Positions 28,901 through 38,500 are shown, counted from the first letter of the stretch. The stretch is 64,000 nucleotides of DNA from Flavobacterium urumqiense (GCF_900108015.1 NZ_FNVP01000001.1:186001-250000), one strand, 5' to 3'. Made by a program: numbers and translations. The notes: generated from the letters alone by a model not told the origin.

Positions 28901-30511
28901 ATTTGCAAAAAGCTGCTTCATTTCGTCTCCCGACTTGAAATAATATTCCTGATTCGGCAATCCGTAACGATAGCCGCGACCGCGACCAATAGGTGTAGTT
29001 TGTTTTTCGCCATCACGCACACAAAGCAAAATATCGTGCGCATTTGAATTTTCCTTGTCTATATAAAAGGTGTTATTTGTCGCTACAATTTTGACATCGT
29101 GCTTTCTTGCCAATGAAATCAAAGACGCATTTACTCGATTTTCATCTTCCTGATTGTGACGCATCACTTCAATATAAAAATCTGCTTTAAACTCGTTTTT
29201 CCACCAAAGCAACGCCTCTTCGGCTTGGTTTTCACCTATATTTAAAATCTTATTTGGGATTTCACCATAAAGATTCCCGGATAAAACAATAATATCTTCT
29301 TTAAATTCCTGAATGACTTTCCTGTCGATTCTGGGCACATAATAAAAACCTTCAGTATAAGCGATGGAAGACATTTTAGCCAAATTGTGATAGCCCTTTT
29401 TGGTCTTCGCCAAAAGTACTATTTGGTATCCATTGTCCTTAACTTTTTTGTTTTTATGGTCTTCACACACAAAAAATTCGCAACCTACAATTGGTTTCAT
29501 CGGAACTTCGGTAGGCTCTTCACCATTTTCGATTGCCGCTTTATTCTTGGCTTCAGCCGCTTTATTGTGGTATAAAATATCACGAACAAAATGAAAAGCA
29601 CCCATCAAATTCGCATGATCCGTCATGGCAACCGCAGGCATTTTTTGTTGTGCAGCCGCTTTTACCAATGCCGCAATACTAATAGTAGATTGCAACACCG
29701 AGAACTGCGTATGATTGTGCAAATGCACGAAAGGCGCATCTGTAAGTACTTTTTTATTCTCAGAAAGCGCTGCTCTTGAAACGGCCGGCGCTTGTTTTTC
29801 GCCAAACTGCTGGCGAATTTTATCCGAAGCTTCCTTAAGATTAATATGTTTTAAACCAATGAGTTTAATCTCGCTTGGATTTTTATTTTGAAAATCTTGA
29901 AAATAACTGACTGGAACATCGAGTTCCTCTTTTGTAAAAACATCACGACGAATCAGCTCTAAGAAACAACGCGTAGTTGCCTCGACATCCGCAGTGGCGT
30001 TGTGCGCTTCGCCAAAAGGTTTATTAAAAAGATAACTATGTAATTCCGTTAAGGTTGGCAATTTGAATTTTCCACCTCGCCCACCTGGCAATTTTAATAA
30101 GGAAGCGGTAACTTCAGTACAGGTATCCAAAATTGGCATGGAACTCATTTGGCTTTCAACGCCCATTCTATAAAATTCGCAACCCATAATATTGATATCA
30201 AAACCTAAATTCTGACCAACAATAAATTTGGCTTTGCCTAATGCGATATTGAATTTTTCTAAAACTTCTGCCAAAGAAATCCCATCGGCTTCCGCCAATT
30301 CAGTAGAAATACCGTGAATTCGTTCCGCATCATACGGAATATTAAAACCTTCGGGCTTGACCAAATAATCTTGATGCTCGACGAGTTTTCCCATATCATC
30401 GTGCAACTGCCAAGCAATTTGAATACAACGTGGCCAGTTGTCCGTATCAGAAATAGGTGCGCCCCAACGCTTTGGTAATCCTGTAGTTTCGGTATCGAAT
30501 ATTAAGTACAT
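25967..30511 (-). CDS. dnaE: DNA polymerase III alpha subunit with N-terminal proofreading exonuclease
   Basis: Starting at 30511 (MYLIFDTETTGLP) gives ~1514 residues; the earlier ATG at 30550 adds 13 residues with no support. Residues ~1-185 are a DnaQ-like 3'-5' exonuclease (FDTETTG for ExoI, HNATADVEATTR for ExoIII). A PHP domain follows (VHLHNHTQFSVLQ, AMTDHANLMGAFHF). The polymerase core has GRGSAAGSVVAYCL and LPDIDIDFDDEGR with the catalytic aspartates. An OB-fold-like tail is present (AFGGIINNVQHR). Fusion of the exonuclease to DnaE is known in Bacteroidota and replaces a separate epsilon subunit in proofreading. The gene is monocistronic here. Confidence 0.96.
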   Translation of the reverse strand: MYLIFDTETTGLPKRWGAPISDTDNWPRCIQIAWQLHDDMGKLVEHQDYLVKPEGFNIPYDAERIHGISTELAEADGISLAEVLEKFNIALGKAKFIVGQNLGFDINIMGCEFYRMGVESQMSSMPILDTCTEVTASLLKLPGGRGGKFKLPTLTELHSYLFNKPFGEAHNATADVEATTRCFLELIRRDVFTKEELDVPVSYFQDFQNKNPSEIKLIGLKHINLKEASDKIRQQFGEKQAPAVSRAALSENKKVLTDAPFVHLHNHTQFSVLQSTISIAALVKAAAQQKMPAVAMTDHANLMGAFHFVRDILYHNKAAEAKNKAAIENGEEPTEVPMKPIVGCEFFVCEDHKNKKVKDNGYQIVLLAKTKKGYHNLAKMSSIAYTEGFYYVPRIDRKVIQEFKEDIIVLSGNLYGEIPNKILNIGENQAEEALLWWKNEFKADFYIEVMRHNQEDENRVNASLISLARKHDVKIVATNNTFYIDKENSNAHDILLCVRDGEKQTTPIGRGRGYRYGLPNQEYYFKSGDEMKQLFANLPEAISNISEIVDKIEIFDLAREVLLPKFEIPVEFNNPEDAVDGGVRGENAYLRHLTFEGANRRYPAITEEIQERLDFELLTISNSGYPGYFLIVQDLIAEARSMGVSVGPGRGSAAGSVVAYCLKITNIDPLMYNLLFERFLNPDRVSLPDIDIDFDDEGRSSVMDYVIRKYGSKQVAQIITYGKMATKSAIRDTARVLDLPLFEADRIAKLIPGMMPSKWNLARFLNEKEDVIKKAVRPEEYDKIKELIGLANEDDLGGETIQQAKVLEGNLRNTGIHACGVIITPSDITDFVPVATAKDSDLYVTQFDNSVVESAGLLKMDFLGLKTLTLIKDTVKLVKYRSGIDLNPDEFPIDDLKTYELFQRGETVGIFQYESPGMQKYMKELKPTVFPDLIAMNALYRPGPIAYIPSFVKRKNGEEEIIYDLDACEELLKDTYGITVYQEQVMLLSQKLADFSKGDADVLRKAMGKKQKDVLDKMKPKFISQAAAKGHAEDKLEKIWKDWEAFAEYAFNKSHSTCYAWIAYQTAYLKANYPAEYMAAVLSNNMSDIKQVSFFMEECKRMGLQVLGPDVNESFYKFTVNDDYAVRFGMGAVKGVGSGAVATIVENRKDGRYKSIFDLTKRIDLRAANKKALENLVLAGGFDSFLGTTRAQYFHDDGDGITFYEKAIRYGSKYQENENSSQVSLFGDSSDVQIAEPVVPPCEDWSTMEKLAKEKEVVGIYISGHPLDDYKFEMKHFCNAKLEALRQMELHLNKNLAFGGIINNVQHRVAKNGKGWGMFTLEGYDESYEFRIFGEEYLKFRHFFIQNNFTFMKVLVKEGWTDRDTGKKGEPRLQFVEVKQLQDVLETFAKKLIVLLNIKDLETDFIHKLSHLFQENKGDNTVSFEIMELEKTKRIVTIAPVEIENEETAFVDDNEDSEMETLEILETNAVAKVEEIEEINVVTKLTMPSRKLKVKISNELLVELEKMQINFKLN

Positions 30512-30550
30512 ATCTGGAAGTGAAGTGTTTGTAATTTTAAAAAATCGCAA

Positions 30551-31152
30551 AAAATGAATTTCAAATTTAGTTTTTTTTAGACAAGAATAGTAGCTAAGTT
30601 ATCAACAAAACCAAATTTATTTCCGTGGACTATTCTCTTATTAAAACTACAATCACTTTCAATAAATCATCTTGGTAGTATCTTGTTAAAAAGATAAAAA
30701 GAGTCCTTATTGATTTTTTGGACGTCGTAGTATTTCATCAAAAAAAAACACTGAAATACGGCTAAAAAATATGCCTTTTAGTAATAAAATCATGTTTAAA
30801 AACAACTTCAACTAAAGTCAAATATTAAATTTAAAATAAAAAAAAAGTCAATTTTAATTCTATTTAATTAAATATTCATAAATCTAATAGCTTTTTATAA
30901 GCATATTTTAGCAATTCGATAATTATAAAACCCCGCCGAAAATTGATTTTTTATTATTTCTAAATAAAAAACTTCGCTACTAAAAAAGAAGCTTGAAATC
31001 CAAAAATCAGTAAAGAAATATCCGAATACGGTTTTGGGTATCGTATATAATGAAATATTAAAAAATAAAGACTTGATTCTTTTTTTAGTTTTGCTTTCAT
31101 TGTTATCATCTTAGTCAACTTGGCTACAAAAAATACATTAAAACATATTAAA
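30551..31152. other. Long AT-rich gap upstream of the leu operon, no gene seen
   Basis: A hairpin TATTTCA / TGAAATA lies near 30731-30766, and short CTTC/GAAG stems near 30971-30992. No leader peptide or riboswitch is recognised, and no frame here looks coding. Confidence 0.45.
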
Positions 31153-32547
31153 ATGAGTACTACATTATTTGACAAAGTATGGGATTCGCATGTTGTGCGT
31201 AAAATTGAAGATGGACCAGACGTGTTTTTTATTGACCGTCATTTCATCCATGAAGTTACTAGTCCTGTAGCTTTTTTAGGTCTAAAAGAAAGAGGAATTT
31301 CAGTGTTATATCCAGAGCGTACTTTTGCTACTGCCGATCACAATACCCCAACTATAAATCAACATTTACCAGTTCAAGATGCATTATCTGCAAATCAATT
31401 AAAAGCATTGGAAGACAACGCAGCAGAATATGGTATTTCTCACTGGGGATTAGGTCACCAAAAAAATGGTATCGTGCACGTTGTAGGTCCTGAAAACGGA
31501 ATTACTTTGCCAGGCGCCACTATTGTTTGTGGAGATTCTCATACTTCTACGCATGGCGCTTTTGGTGCTATTGCTTTTGGTATCGGAACTTCGGAGGTAG
31601 AAATGGTTATGGCAACACAATGTATTATGCAGCCAAAACCAAAGAAAATGCGTATCAACGTGAATGGTGAATTAAGTAAAGGCGTGGGTCCAAAAGACGT
31701 GGCCCTTTATATTATTTCTCAATTAACTACTTCTGGAGGTACCGGTTATTTTGCGGAATATGCAGGAGATGTTTTTGAAAACATGTCAATGGAAGGTCGT
31801 ATGACCGTTTGTAACTTGAGTATAGAAATGGGTGCTCGTGGCGGTATGATTGCTCCGGACCAAAAAACATTTGATTTCCTAGAAGGACGATTATATGCTC
31901 CAAAAGGCGAAGCTTGGGACAAAGCTGTTGCGTATTGGAAAACATTAAAAACAGATGCTGATGCTGTTTTTGATACCGAATTAAATATCAATGCTTCAGA
32001 CATTGAACCAATGATTACCTATGGTACAAATCCTGGAATGGGAATTGGCATCTCAAAAAACATTCCAAACGCCAACCAAGTTAAAGATGGCGCCGAAACA
32101 TATAAAAAATCTTTAGCCTACATGGGCTTTGAAGAAAATGACGCAATGATTGGTAAACCAATCGATTTTGTTTTCCTAGGAAGCTGTACCAATGGTAGAA
32201 TTGAAGATTTCAGAGCTTTTACAGAAATTGTGAAAGGCAGAAAAAAAGCCGACAATGTTACCGCATGGTTAGTTCCAGGTTCGCATGTTGTAGAGGCACA
32301 GATTAAAGAAGAGGGTCTTTTGGACATACTTAACGAAGCTGGTTTCGTATTGCGTCAACCTGGTTGTTCAGCTTGTTTGGCCATGAACGATGACAAAGTG
32401 CCTGCTGGAAAATATGCGGTAAGTACTTCAAACAGAAATTTCGAAGGTCGTCAAGGTCCGGGTTCAAGAACATTATTGGCAAGTCCAATTATGGCAGCTG
32501 CAGCTGCAGTTACTGGAGTACTTACGGATCCTAGAGATTTATTCTAG
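31153..32547 (+). CDS. leuC: 3-isopropylmalate dehydratase large subunit
   Basis: The start at 31153 ([15 protein letters not shown]) is preferred over an ATG 33 bp earlier, as this is the family's normal N-terminus; the product is 464 residues. Fe-S ligands lie in [12 protein letters not shown] and [12 protein letters not shown]. The aconitase-type substrate region is [19 protein letters not shown]. It isomerises 2-isopropylmalate (or citramalate) with LeuD in leucine and isoleucine synthesis. It heads the cluster leuC-leuD-synthase-leuB. Confidence 0.97.
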   Translation: MSTTLFDKVWDSHVVRKIEDGPDVFFIDRHFIHEVTSPVAFLGLKERGISVLYPERTFATADHNTPTINQHLPVQDALSANQLKALEDNAAEYGISHWGLGHQKNGIVHVVGPENGITLPGATIVCGDSHTSTHGAFGAIAFGIGTSEVEMVMATQCIMQPKPKKMRINVNGELSKGVGPKDVALYIISQLTTSGGTGYFAEYAGDVFENMSMEGRMTVCNLSIEMGARGGMIAPDQKTFDFLEGRLYAPKGEAWDKAVAYWKTLKTDADAVFDTELNINASDIEPMITYGTNPGMGIGISKNIPNANQVKDGAETYKKSLAYMGFEENDAMIGKPIDFVFLGSCTNGRIEDFRAFTEIVKGRKKADNVTAWLVPGSHVVEAQIKEEGLLDILNEAGFVLRQPGCSACLAMNDDKVPAGKYAVSTSNRNFEGRQGPGSRTLLASPIMAAAAAVTGVLTDPRDLF

Positions 32548-32617
32548 TTGAACGTCGATTGCAATAACAATATCAAAAATTAATAAAATGTTTTAGTTTT
32601 TACGATTCCGTTTTCTA

Positions 32618-32663
32618 AACAAGAAACCTGAAATCTAAAACCTGAAACCTGAAACCTAAAAAA
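32618..32663 (+). repeat. Degenerate tandem word AACCTGAAA/AACCTGAAATC
   Basis: The phrases AACCTGAAATCTAA, AACCTGAAACCTGAAA and CCTAAAAAA run up to the leuD start codon. Members of the gap-specific word repeats described in the findings. Confidence 0.55.
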
Positions 32664-33260
32664 ATGGCATACGATAAATTTAACATCCTTACGAGTAGCG
32701 CAGTGCCGTTACCGATAGAAAATGTGGATACTGATCAAATCATTCCTGCGCGTTTCTTAAAAGCAACTGAACGTGTTGGTTTTGGCGATAACCTTTTCCG
32801 TGACTGGAGATACAATGGAGATGACACCGCAAAAGCAGATTTCGTATTAAATGACGCAACTTATAGTGGAAAAATATTGGTAGGCGGAAAAAACTTTGGT
32901 TCAGGTTCTTCCAGAGAACACGCAGCTTGGGCAGTTTACGATTACGGATTTCGCGCTGTTGTTTCTAGTTTTTTTGCCGATATTTTTAAAGGAAATTGCT
33001 TGAATATTGGTGTTTTACCAGTACAAGTTAGTCCAGAATTTGCTGAAACCATCTTCAATGCTATCGAAGCTGATCCAAAAACAGAACTGGAAATAAATCT
33101 TCCAGAACAAACCATTACACTAAAAGAAACGGGGCAAAAAGAATCTTTTGAAATCTCTGGTTACAAAAAAGACAATATGGTTAACGGTTTTGATGATATT
33201 GACTATTTACAAAACATCAAAGAAGAAATTGTTGGATTTGCCAATAAACTTCCTTACTAA
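32664..33260 (+). CDS. leuD: 3-isopropylmalate dehydratase small subunit
   Basis: 198 residues. NVDTDQIIPARFLK near the start and GKNFGSGSSREHAAWAVYDY are the swivelling-domain signatures of LeuD. It forms the dehydratase with LeuC. It starts 116 bp after leuC and is followed by a 130-bp gap to the synthase gene. The length is normal. Confidence 0.97.
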   Translation: MAYDKFNILTSSAVPLPIENVDTDQIIPARFLKATERVGFGDNLFRDWRYNGDDTAKADFVLNDATYSGKILVGGKNFGSGSSREHAAWAVYDYGFRAVVSSFFADIFKGNCLNIGVLPVQVSPEFAETIFNAIEADPKTELEINLPEQTITLKETGQKESFEISGYKKDNMVNGFDDIDYLQNIKEEIVGFANKLPY

Positions 33261-33390
33261 AACTATTCTTAAAAAATACGCGGATATTGAACATTCTTTT
33301 TTAAGGTATACTTCAATAACTGTTTTTAATGTTTTATAAAAGCAGGATTTCGATTCATAAAATCGAAACCGTTTTAGCATCAAATTTAAA

Positions 33391-34917
33391 ATGAAAAAAA
33401 GAAAGATTGAAATAATGGATACGACACTCCGTGATGGTGAACAAACCTCAGGAGTATCATTTTCTGCTGCAGAAAAACTAACCATTGCGCAATTGTTATT
33501 GGAAGAATTAAATATTGATAGAATCGAAATTGCTTCAGCAAGAGTGAGTGAAGGAGAATTTCAGGGTGTTAAAGGGATTATGACTTGGGCGGATGAGAAG
33601 GAATATTCAAACCGAATCGAGGTTTTAACCTTCGTTGACGGAGGCCTTTCAATCGATTGGATGAAAAAAACCGGAGCTAAAGTCCAAAATTTATTAACCA
33701 AAGGATCTCTCAACCATTTAACACATCAGTTAAAAAAAACACCCGAACAACATTTTACCGAGATTGCTCAATCCATTGCTTTGGCTCAGGAAAATAATAT
33801 TGAAACAAATGTCTATCTTGAAGATTGGAGCAACGGAATGCGTAATTCACCAGAATATGTATTCCAATATCTGGACTTTTTAACCAAGCAACCTATCAAA
33901 AGAGTATTACTACCGGACACACTGGGCGTTTTAATACCTTCTGAAACTTTTGAATTTATTTCGAAAATTGTAACGAGATACCCTGATACTCATTTTGATT
34001 TTCATGCGCATAATGATTATGATTTAAGCATTGCCAATGTCATGGAAGCAGTAAAAGCCGGAATTCAAGGACTTCACGTAACCGTAAACGGAATGGGAGA
34101 ACGCGCCGGAAATGCACCACTTGAAAGCACTGTCGCTGTAATAAATGACTTTTTTCCACAAATAGAAATCGGTGTGAAAGAATCTTCATTATATTCTGTG
34201 AGTAAGTTGGTAGAAACATTCACAGGATATAGAATTCCTGCTAACAAACCTATCGTTGGCGACAATGTGTTTACGCAAACAGCGGGTATTCATGCCGATG
34301 GTGACAACAAAAATAATTTATATTTTAATGATTTACTTCCGGAACGTTTTGGAAGAACAAGAAAATATGCATTAGGAAAAACATCTGGAAAAGCTAATAT
34401 TGAAAAAAACCTTCAGGAATTAGGTTTAAAATTAAATTCGCACGACTTAAAATTAGTCACCCAACGCATCATTGAATTGGGCGACAAAAAAGAAACTGTT
34501 ACCAAAGAAGATTTGCCTTACATTATCTCTGATGTTTTGGACAGCCAAACCTATCAGGAAAAAATTGTAGTTGAGTCGTACATATTATCTCATGCAAAAG
34601 GCATGCGTCCATCAACTACTTTATCTTTAAACATAGATGGTGAAATCATTGAAGAGCACGCGCAAGGTGATGGTCAATTTGATGCATTTATGAACGCATT
34701 GGCAAAAATATACAAAAGCAAAAATTTAGAATTGCCTAAATTGATCGATTACGCTGTTCGAATTCCTCCAGGGAGCAGTTCTGATGCATTATGCGAAACC
34801 ATAATTACATGGACAAATAATCAAAAAGAATTTAAAACCAGAGGATTAGATTCGGACCAAACGGTTGCCGCAATTATAGCAACCCAGAAAATGTTGAATG
34901 TGGTCGCAGCTCATTAA
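33391..34917 (+). CDS. cimA: (R)-citramalate synthase / 2-isopropylmalate synthase family enzyme
   Basis: 508 residues. MDTTLRDGEQTSGVSFS carries the catalytic R14-D15. The HxH metal site is in DFHAHNDYDLSI, followed by NGMGERAGNAPLE. The C-terminal regulatory domain ends IPPGSSSDALCETI. As I remember it, Leptospira CimA binds pyruvate with Leu81, Leu104, Tyr144 and Glu146; the equivalents here (L79, L102, Y142, E144 in NVYLEDWSNG) are all present, so citramalate synthase is favoured. Position between leuD and leuB fits citramalate feeding the same LeuCD/LeuB enzymes towards isoleucine. It may instead be a leuA-type leucine enzyme, or both. Confidence 0.72.
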   Translation: MKKRKIEIMDTTLRDGEQTSGVSFSAAEKLTIAQLLLEELNIDRIEIASARVSEGEFQGVKGIMTWADEKEYSNRIEVLTFVDGGLSIDWMKKTGAKVQNLLTKGSLNHLTHQLKKTPEQHFTEIAQSIALAQENNIETNVYLEDWSNGMRNSPEYVFQYLDFLTKQPIKRVLLPDTLGVLIPSETFEFISKIVTRYPDTHFDFHAHNDYDLSIANVMEAVKAGIQGLHVTVNGMGERAGNAPLESTVAVINDFFPQIEIGVKESSLYSVSKLVETFTGYRIPANKPIVGDNVFTQTAGIHADGDNKNNLYFNDLLPERFGRTRKYALGKTSGKANIEKNLQELGLKLNSHDLKLVTQRIIELGDKKETVTKEDLPYIISDVLDSQTYQEKIVVESYILSHAKGMRPSTTLSLNIDGEIIEEHAQGDGQFDAFMNALAKIYKSKNLELPKLIDYAVRIPPGSSSDALCETIITWTNNQKEFKTRGLDSDQTVAAIIATQKMLNVVAAH

Positions 34918-34950
34918 TAAATAGAAATACATTAATATAAATTAGACCTA

Positions 34951-36012
34951 ATGAAATTTACAATAGCCCTTTTAGCCGGAGACGGAATTGGACCCGAAGT
35001 AATTAATGAAGCTGTAAAAGTTTCGGACGCAATTGCAAAAAAATTTAACCATGAAATCACTTGGACTCCTGCACTTACTGGAGCTTGTGCCATTGATGCC
35101 GTTGGAGTTCCTTATCCTGACGAAACACATGAAATTTGCATGAAAGCAGATGCTGTTTTGTTTGGAGCCATTGGGCATCCAAAATACGATAATGATCCAA
35201 CATCACCCGTTCGCCCAGAGCAAGGATTATTGTTGATGCGTAAAAAATTAGGTTTGTTTGCCAATATTCGTCCAACATTTACTTTTCCTTCATTGATAGA
35301 CAATTCTCCATTAAAAAGAGAGCGTATCGAAGGAACTGATTTGGTATTTATAAGAGAACTTACCGGAGGAATTTATTTTGGGGAAAAAGGAAGAAAAGAC
35401 GATGGCGAAACAGCTTATGATACTTGTACTTACACTAGAGTCGAAGTACAACGTTTGGCTAAAAAAGGGTTTGAATTGGCGATGACTCGAACTAAAAAAC
35501 TATGCTGTGTGGACAAGGCCAATGTAATGGAAACTTCCCGTTTATGGAGAGAGACAGTACAAGCAATGGAAAAAGATTATCCAGAAGTTGAAGTAAGTTA
35601 CGAATTTGTAGATGCAGTAGCTATGCGATTGGTGCAATGGCCGAATTCCTATGACGTCTTGATTACTGAAAACTTATTTGGTGACATTTTAACGGATGAA
35701 GCTTCAGTAATATCAGGTTCTATGGGCTTGATGCCATCAGCATCAGTAGGAGAACATACATCATTATATGAACCTATTCATGGTTCTTATCCACAAGCTA
35801 CAGGTTTAAATATTGCTAATCCATTGGCGACTGTATTATCTGCGGCAATGATGTTTGAAGATACTTTTGGTTTAAAAGAAGAAGCAGCGGCAATAAGAGC
35901 TGTCGTTAACAAATCGTTGGAACAAGGAATTATTACAGAAGATTTAGCTATCAAAGATGCTAAAGCTTATAAAACCAGCGAAGTTGGTGATTGGTTAGTT
36001 GCCAATTTATAA
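34951..36012 (+). CDS. leuB: 3-isopropylmalate dehydrogenase
   Basis: 353 residues. AGDGIGPEVINEAVKV marks the start of the isocitrate/isopropylmalate dehydrogenase fold. RELTGGIYFGEKGR and the metal-binding VDAVAMRLVQWP with ENLFGDILTDEAS are conserved, as is PIHGSYPQATG. It oxidatively decarboxylates 3-isopropylmalate, and probably 3-methylmalate if the preceding synthase makes citramalate. Last gene of the operon; a bidirectional terminator follows ~100 bp later. Confidence 0.97.
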   Translation: MKFTIALLAGDGIGPEVINEAVKVSDAIAKKFNHEITWTPALTGACAIDAVGVPYPDETHEICMKADAVLFGAIGHPKYDNDPTSPVRPEQGLLLMRKKLGLFANIRPTFTFPSLIDNSPLKRERIEGTDLVFIRELTGGIYFGEKGRKDDGETAYDTCTYTRVEVQRLAKKGFELAMTRTKKLCCVDKANVMETSRLWRETVQAMEKDYPEVEVSYEFVDAVAMRLVQWPNSYDVLITENLFGDILTDEASVISGSMGLMPSASVGEHTSLYEPIHGSYPQATGLNIANPLATVLSAAMMFEDTFGLKEEAAAIRAVVNKSLEQGIITEDLAIKDAKAYKTSEVGDWLVANL

Positions 36013-36110
36013 AAAACGTTTAAAGTTCGGTAACCGTAAAAGTTTTTTGCATACAAAAACATTACACTTTTTTAAGCTATGGCTCAACTTTAAACAAAAA
36101 TATATTAAAC

Positions 36111-36143
36111 AAAAAAGGTGTCAATAAATTGACACCTTTTTTT
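36111..36143. terminator. Bidirectional terminator between leuB and the RRM gene
   Basis: AAAGGTGTCAAT pairs perfectly with ATTGACACCTTT around AA, with A and T runs on each side, serving both converging genes. Confidence 0.88.
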
Positions 36144-36161
36144 ATATTTTAGAGAAAAATA

Positions 36162-36524
36162 TTAATATCCACCTCTGTTTCCACCACCACGGTTTTCTCC
36201 ACCACGGCTGTTTCCACCACCATAACCACCGCGTGAATCTCCACCACGACTGTTATTGTTAAAACTTCTTCTTTCGCCTTCTGGTTTTGGCTCAGATTTG
36301 TTTACAACGATTGCACGTCCTTGAACAGTAGCACCATTCAATTCGTCAATAGCTTTTTGAGCTTCATCATCATTTGGCATCTCAACAAAACCAAATCCTT
36401 TACTTCTTCCAGTAAATTTATCAGTAATAATTTTAACTGAATCAACTGCTCCGTAAGCCTCGAAAGACTCTCTTAAATCTGCTTCCTCAATACTGAATGG
36501 AAGACTTCCAACAAAAATATTCAT
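36162..36524 (-). CDS. RRM-domain RNA-binding protein with Gly-rich tail
   Basis: 120 residues. The RRM has RNP2 as IFVGSLPFSIEEADL and RNP1 as SKGFGFVEMP. The tail, from ~80, is Arg/Gly/Asn rich (RGGDSRGGYGGGNSRGGENR), as in cold-induced bacterial RRM proteins. It probably binds single-stranded RNA and may help translation in the cold. It faces leuB across a shared terminator. Confidence 0.93.
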   Translation of the reverse strand: MNIFVGSLPFSIEEADLRESFEAYGAVDSVKIITDKFTGRSKGFGFVEMPNDDEAQKAIDELNGATVQGRAIVVNKSEPKPEGERRSFNNNSRGGDSRGGYGGGNSRGGENRGGGNRGGY

Positions 36525-36677
36525 ATGTACTTATTTAAATAATAGAACAAATATACATTTATTTTTTTCTAATACACTATATATTAGCTTATTTATGTTT
36601 TTTATTTTTTAAAAAGAATAAAAAAAATACTTGAAAGCGACTCACGTAACATTTTCAAGAGTACACTTTACCTTAAT

Positions 36678-37154
36678 TTACTGAACAGATGAACTTATAG
36701 GCACTTTATAAAAAACCCCCTGCTGAAAATTTATTACTGAACCTGCAAGTGGATTATTGTAAGTATTTTCTATGTTAAATTTAAACGTTCCACTAACCGT
36801 ATTATTTACAGCGTCATACTCCGTTATTGAAACTTGACCATTTCCGATACCAAAACCTGTAGAGAAAGATATCAATCCACTAGGATCAGATAAAACATAA
36901 TTTACGGTATTGACATTATCGATACCTAAAAAATAATTTTTTTTAGCAGTAGATGCTAATTTAAAAGTCAACGTCTCATTTCTGGTATACGCCACAATAA
37001 ACAAAGAACCATTAACTAAAGTTGCCTTAGATTCAATTGCTCTCCAAAAGACATTGTCTTTCATTCCCTGCAAAGAAGGATTATTGAACCGAACGTCTTC
37101 TTGACACGAAATTAATGCGAATAGAACTATAATAATTAAAAAAAGTTTTTTCAT
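36678..37154 (-). CDS. DUF6252-like lipoprotein
   Basis: A start at 37154 gives MKKLFLIIIVLFALISCQED, a proper lipoprotein signal; an in-frame start 87 bp upstream would bury it. The body has FWRAIESKATLVNGSLFIVA, NYFLGIDNVNTVNYVL, ITEYDAVNNTVSGTF and KFNIENTYNNPLAG, a beta-rich layout like the DUF6252 family of Bacteroidota. Function unknown. It diverges from rpsP. Confidence 0.7.
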   Translation of the reverse strand: MKKLFLIIIVLFALISCQEDVRFNNPSLQGMKDNVFWRAIESKATLVNGSLFIVAYTRNETLTFKLASTAKKNYFLGIDNVNTVNYVLSDPSGLISFSTGFGIGNGQVSITEYDAVNNTVSGTFKFNIENTYNNPLAGSVINFQQGVFYKVPISSSVQ

Positions 37155-37296
37155 AATAGTTGTCATTGATCTAAACAAAAGTAAATCATTTTCTACAAAA
37201 AATTTAAAAACAAAAACAAAAAACACATTACTTTTCCCCAAAACCTATTATGACTCATTAAACACTAATGGGATTAGTATTTATCAATAAAAAATG

Positions 37297-37304
37297 TATC
37301 TTTG
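37297..37304 (+). promoter_or_regulatory. -7 box of rpsP (TATCTTTG)
   Basis: TATCTTTG followed by CACCC is a perfect TAnnTTTG, ~50 bp before the rpsP start. Confidence 0.55.
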
Positions 37305-37353
37305 CACCCTTAATTAATAGAGGTCGAGTACCTCAAAATTTAATCACAAGATT

Positions 37354-37914
37354 ATGTCAGTAAAAATTAGATTACAAAGACACGGTAAAAAAGGAAAACC
37401 TTTTTACTGGGTTGTAGCAGCAGATGCTCGCTCAAAAAGAGATGGTAAATACTTAGAGAAAATCGGTACTTACAATCCAAACACAAACCCAGCAACTATC
37501 GATTTAAACATTGATAGCGCAGTAAAATGGTTGCACAATGGTGCTCAACCAACTGATACTGCTAGAGCAATTCTTTCTTACAAAGGCGCTTTATTGAAAC
37601 ATCACCTTGATGGTGGTATCCGTAAAGGGGCGCTAACACAAGAACAAGCTGATGCAAAATTAGCAACTTGGTTAGAAGAAAAAACAGGAACAGTTGATGC
37701 TAAAAAAGAAGGTTTAACAAAAGCACAATCAGATGTTAAAGCTAAAGCTTTTAAAGCAGAACAAGATGTAAACGCAAAACGTTTAGCTGCAGCTGCACAA
37801 GCTGAAGCAGATGCTATTGCTGCTGCTACTCCTGCTGTAGAAGAAGAAACTGCTGAAGTGGAAGCTGAAGAAGCTCCTGCTGCAGAAGAAAATAACGAAA
37901 CAACTGAAGCATAA
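37354..37914 (+). CDS. rpsP: 30S ribosomal protein S16
   Basis: 186 residues, about twice the E. coli length. The S16 core is residues 1-~85 (KIRLQRHGKKGKPFYWVVAA, YLEKIGTYNPNTNPATIDL). The rest is an Ala/Glu/Lys-rich tail (AAAAQAEADAIAAATPAVEE) usual in Bacteroidota S16. It assembles into the 30S body. rimM follows 14 bp later, the common rpsP-rimM pair. Confidence 0.97.
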   Translation: MSVKIRLQRHGKKGKPFYWVVAADARSKRDGKYLEKIGTYNPNTNPATIDLNIDSAVKWLHNGAQPTDTARAILSYKGALLKHHLDGGIRKGALTQEQADAKLATWLEEKTGTVDAKKEGLTKAQSDVKAKAFKAEQDVNAKRLAAAAQAEADAIAAATPAVEEETAEVEAEEAPAAEENNETTEA

Positions 37915-37928
37915 TTTAGAAGGCGAAG

Positions 37929-38453
37929 ATGCGTAAAGAAGATTGTTTCTATTTAGGTAAAATCGCTAAAAAATTTAGTTTCAAAGGGGAAGTTCTTGCC
38001 TATTTAGATACGGACGAACCTGAGTTATACGAAAACTTGGAATCAGTGTTTGTTGAATGCAACAAACACTTGGTTCCTTTTTTTATTGAAAGCAGTTCAC
38101 TGCACAAAAACGATTTTCTTCGAATTCGTTTTGAAGACATGAATACCGAAGAAGATGCCGATGCCATTATTGGTAACGCCATTTATCTTCCTCTCAAAAT
38201 GTTACCAAAACTTACCGGCAACAAATTCTACTTTCACGAAGTTATTGGTTTTGAAGTTGAAGACAAACGCCTTGGTGTTGTCGGAAAAATTCAATCTATA
38301 AATGACACTACCGCTCAACCTCTTTTTGAAGTTTTAAATGGCGATGTAGAAATTCTTATTCCTATGATTGATCATTTTCTGGTCAAAATTGACCGCGAAA
38401 ATAAGAAAGTTATCATGGATTTACCAGAAGGACTTATTGAAATGTACCTTTAA
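37929..38453 (+). CDS. rimM: 16S rRNA processing protein RimM
   Basis: 174 residues. YLGKIAKKFSFKGEVLAYLD is the RimM N-terminal domain and FYFHEVIGFEVED starts the PRC-barrel domain, ending LVKIDRENKKVIMDLPEGL. RimM helps assemble the 30S head, and its partner is S19. It lies directly downstream of rpsP. Confidence 0.96.
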   Translation: MRKEDCFYLGKIAKKFSFKGEVLAYLDTDEPELYENLESVFVECNKHLVPFFIESSSLHKNDFLRIRFEDMNTEEDADAIIGNAIYLPLKMLPKLTGNKFYFHEVIGFEVEDKRLGVVGKIQSINDTTAQPLFEVLNGDVEILIPMIDHFLVKIDRENKKVIMDLPEGLIEMYL

Positions 38454-38500
38454 ATTAGTGTTCAGTATTCAGTTTTTAGTGTTCAGTTCCTCAAAAATCG
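38454..38500 (+). repeat. Degenerate tandem word TTCAGT/TTTAGT
   Basis: The phrases TTAGTGTTCAGTATTCAGT, TTTTAGTGTTCAGTT lie in the gap between rimM and trmN6, one of the gap-specific word repeats listed in the findings. Confidence 0.55.

Noticed and set aside
36162..36524. Collagen-like or low-complexity secreted protein
   Set aside because: The first 80 residues are a complete RRM with RNP1 and RNP2, so the Gly-rich tail is an RNA-binding tail.
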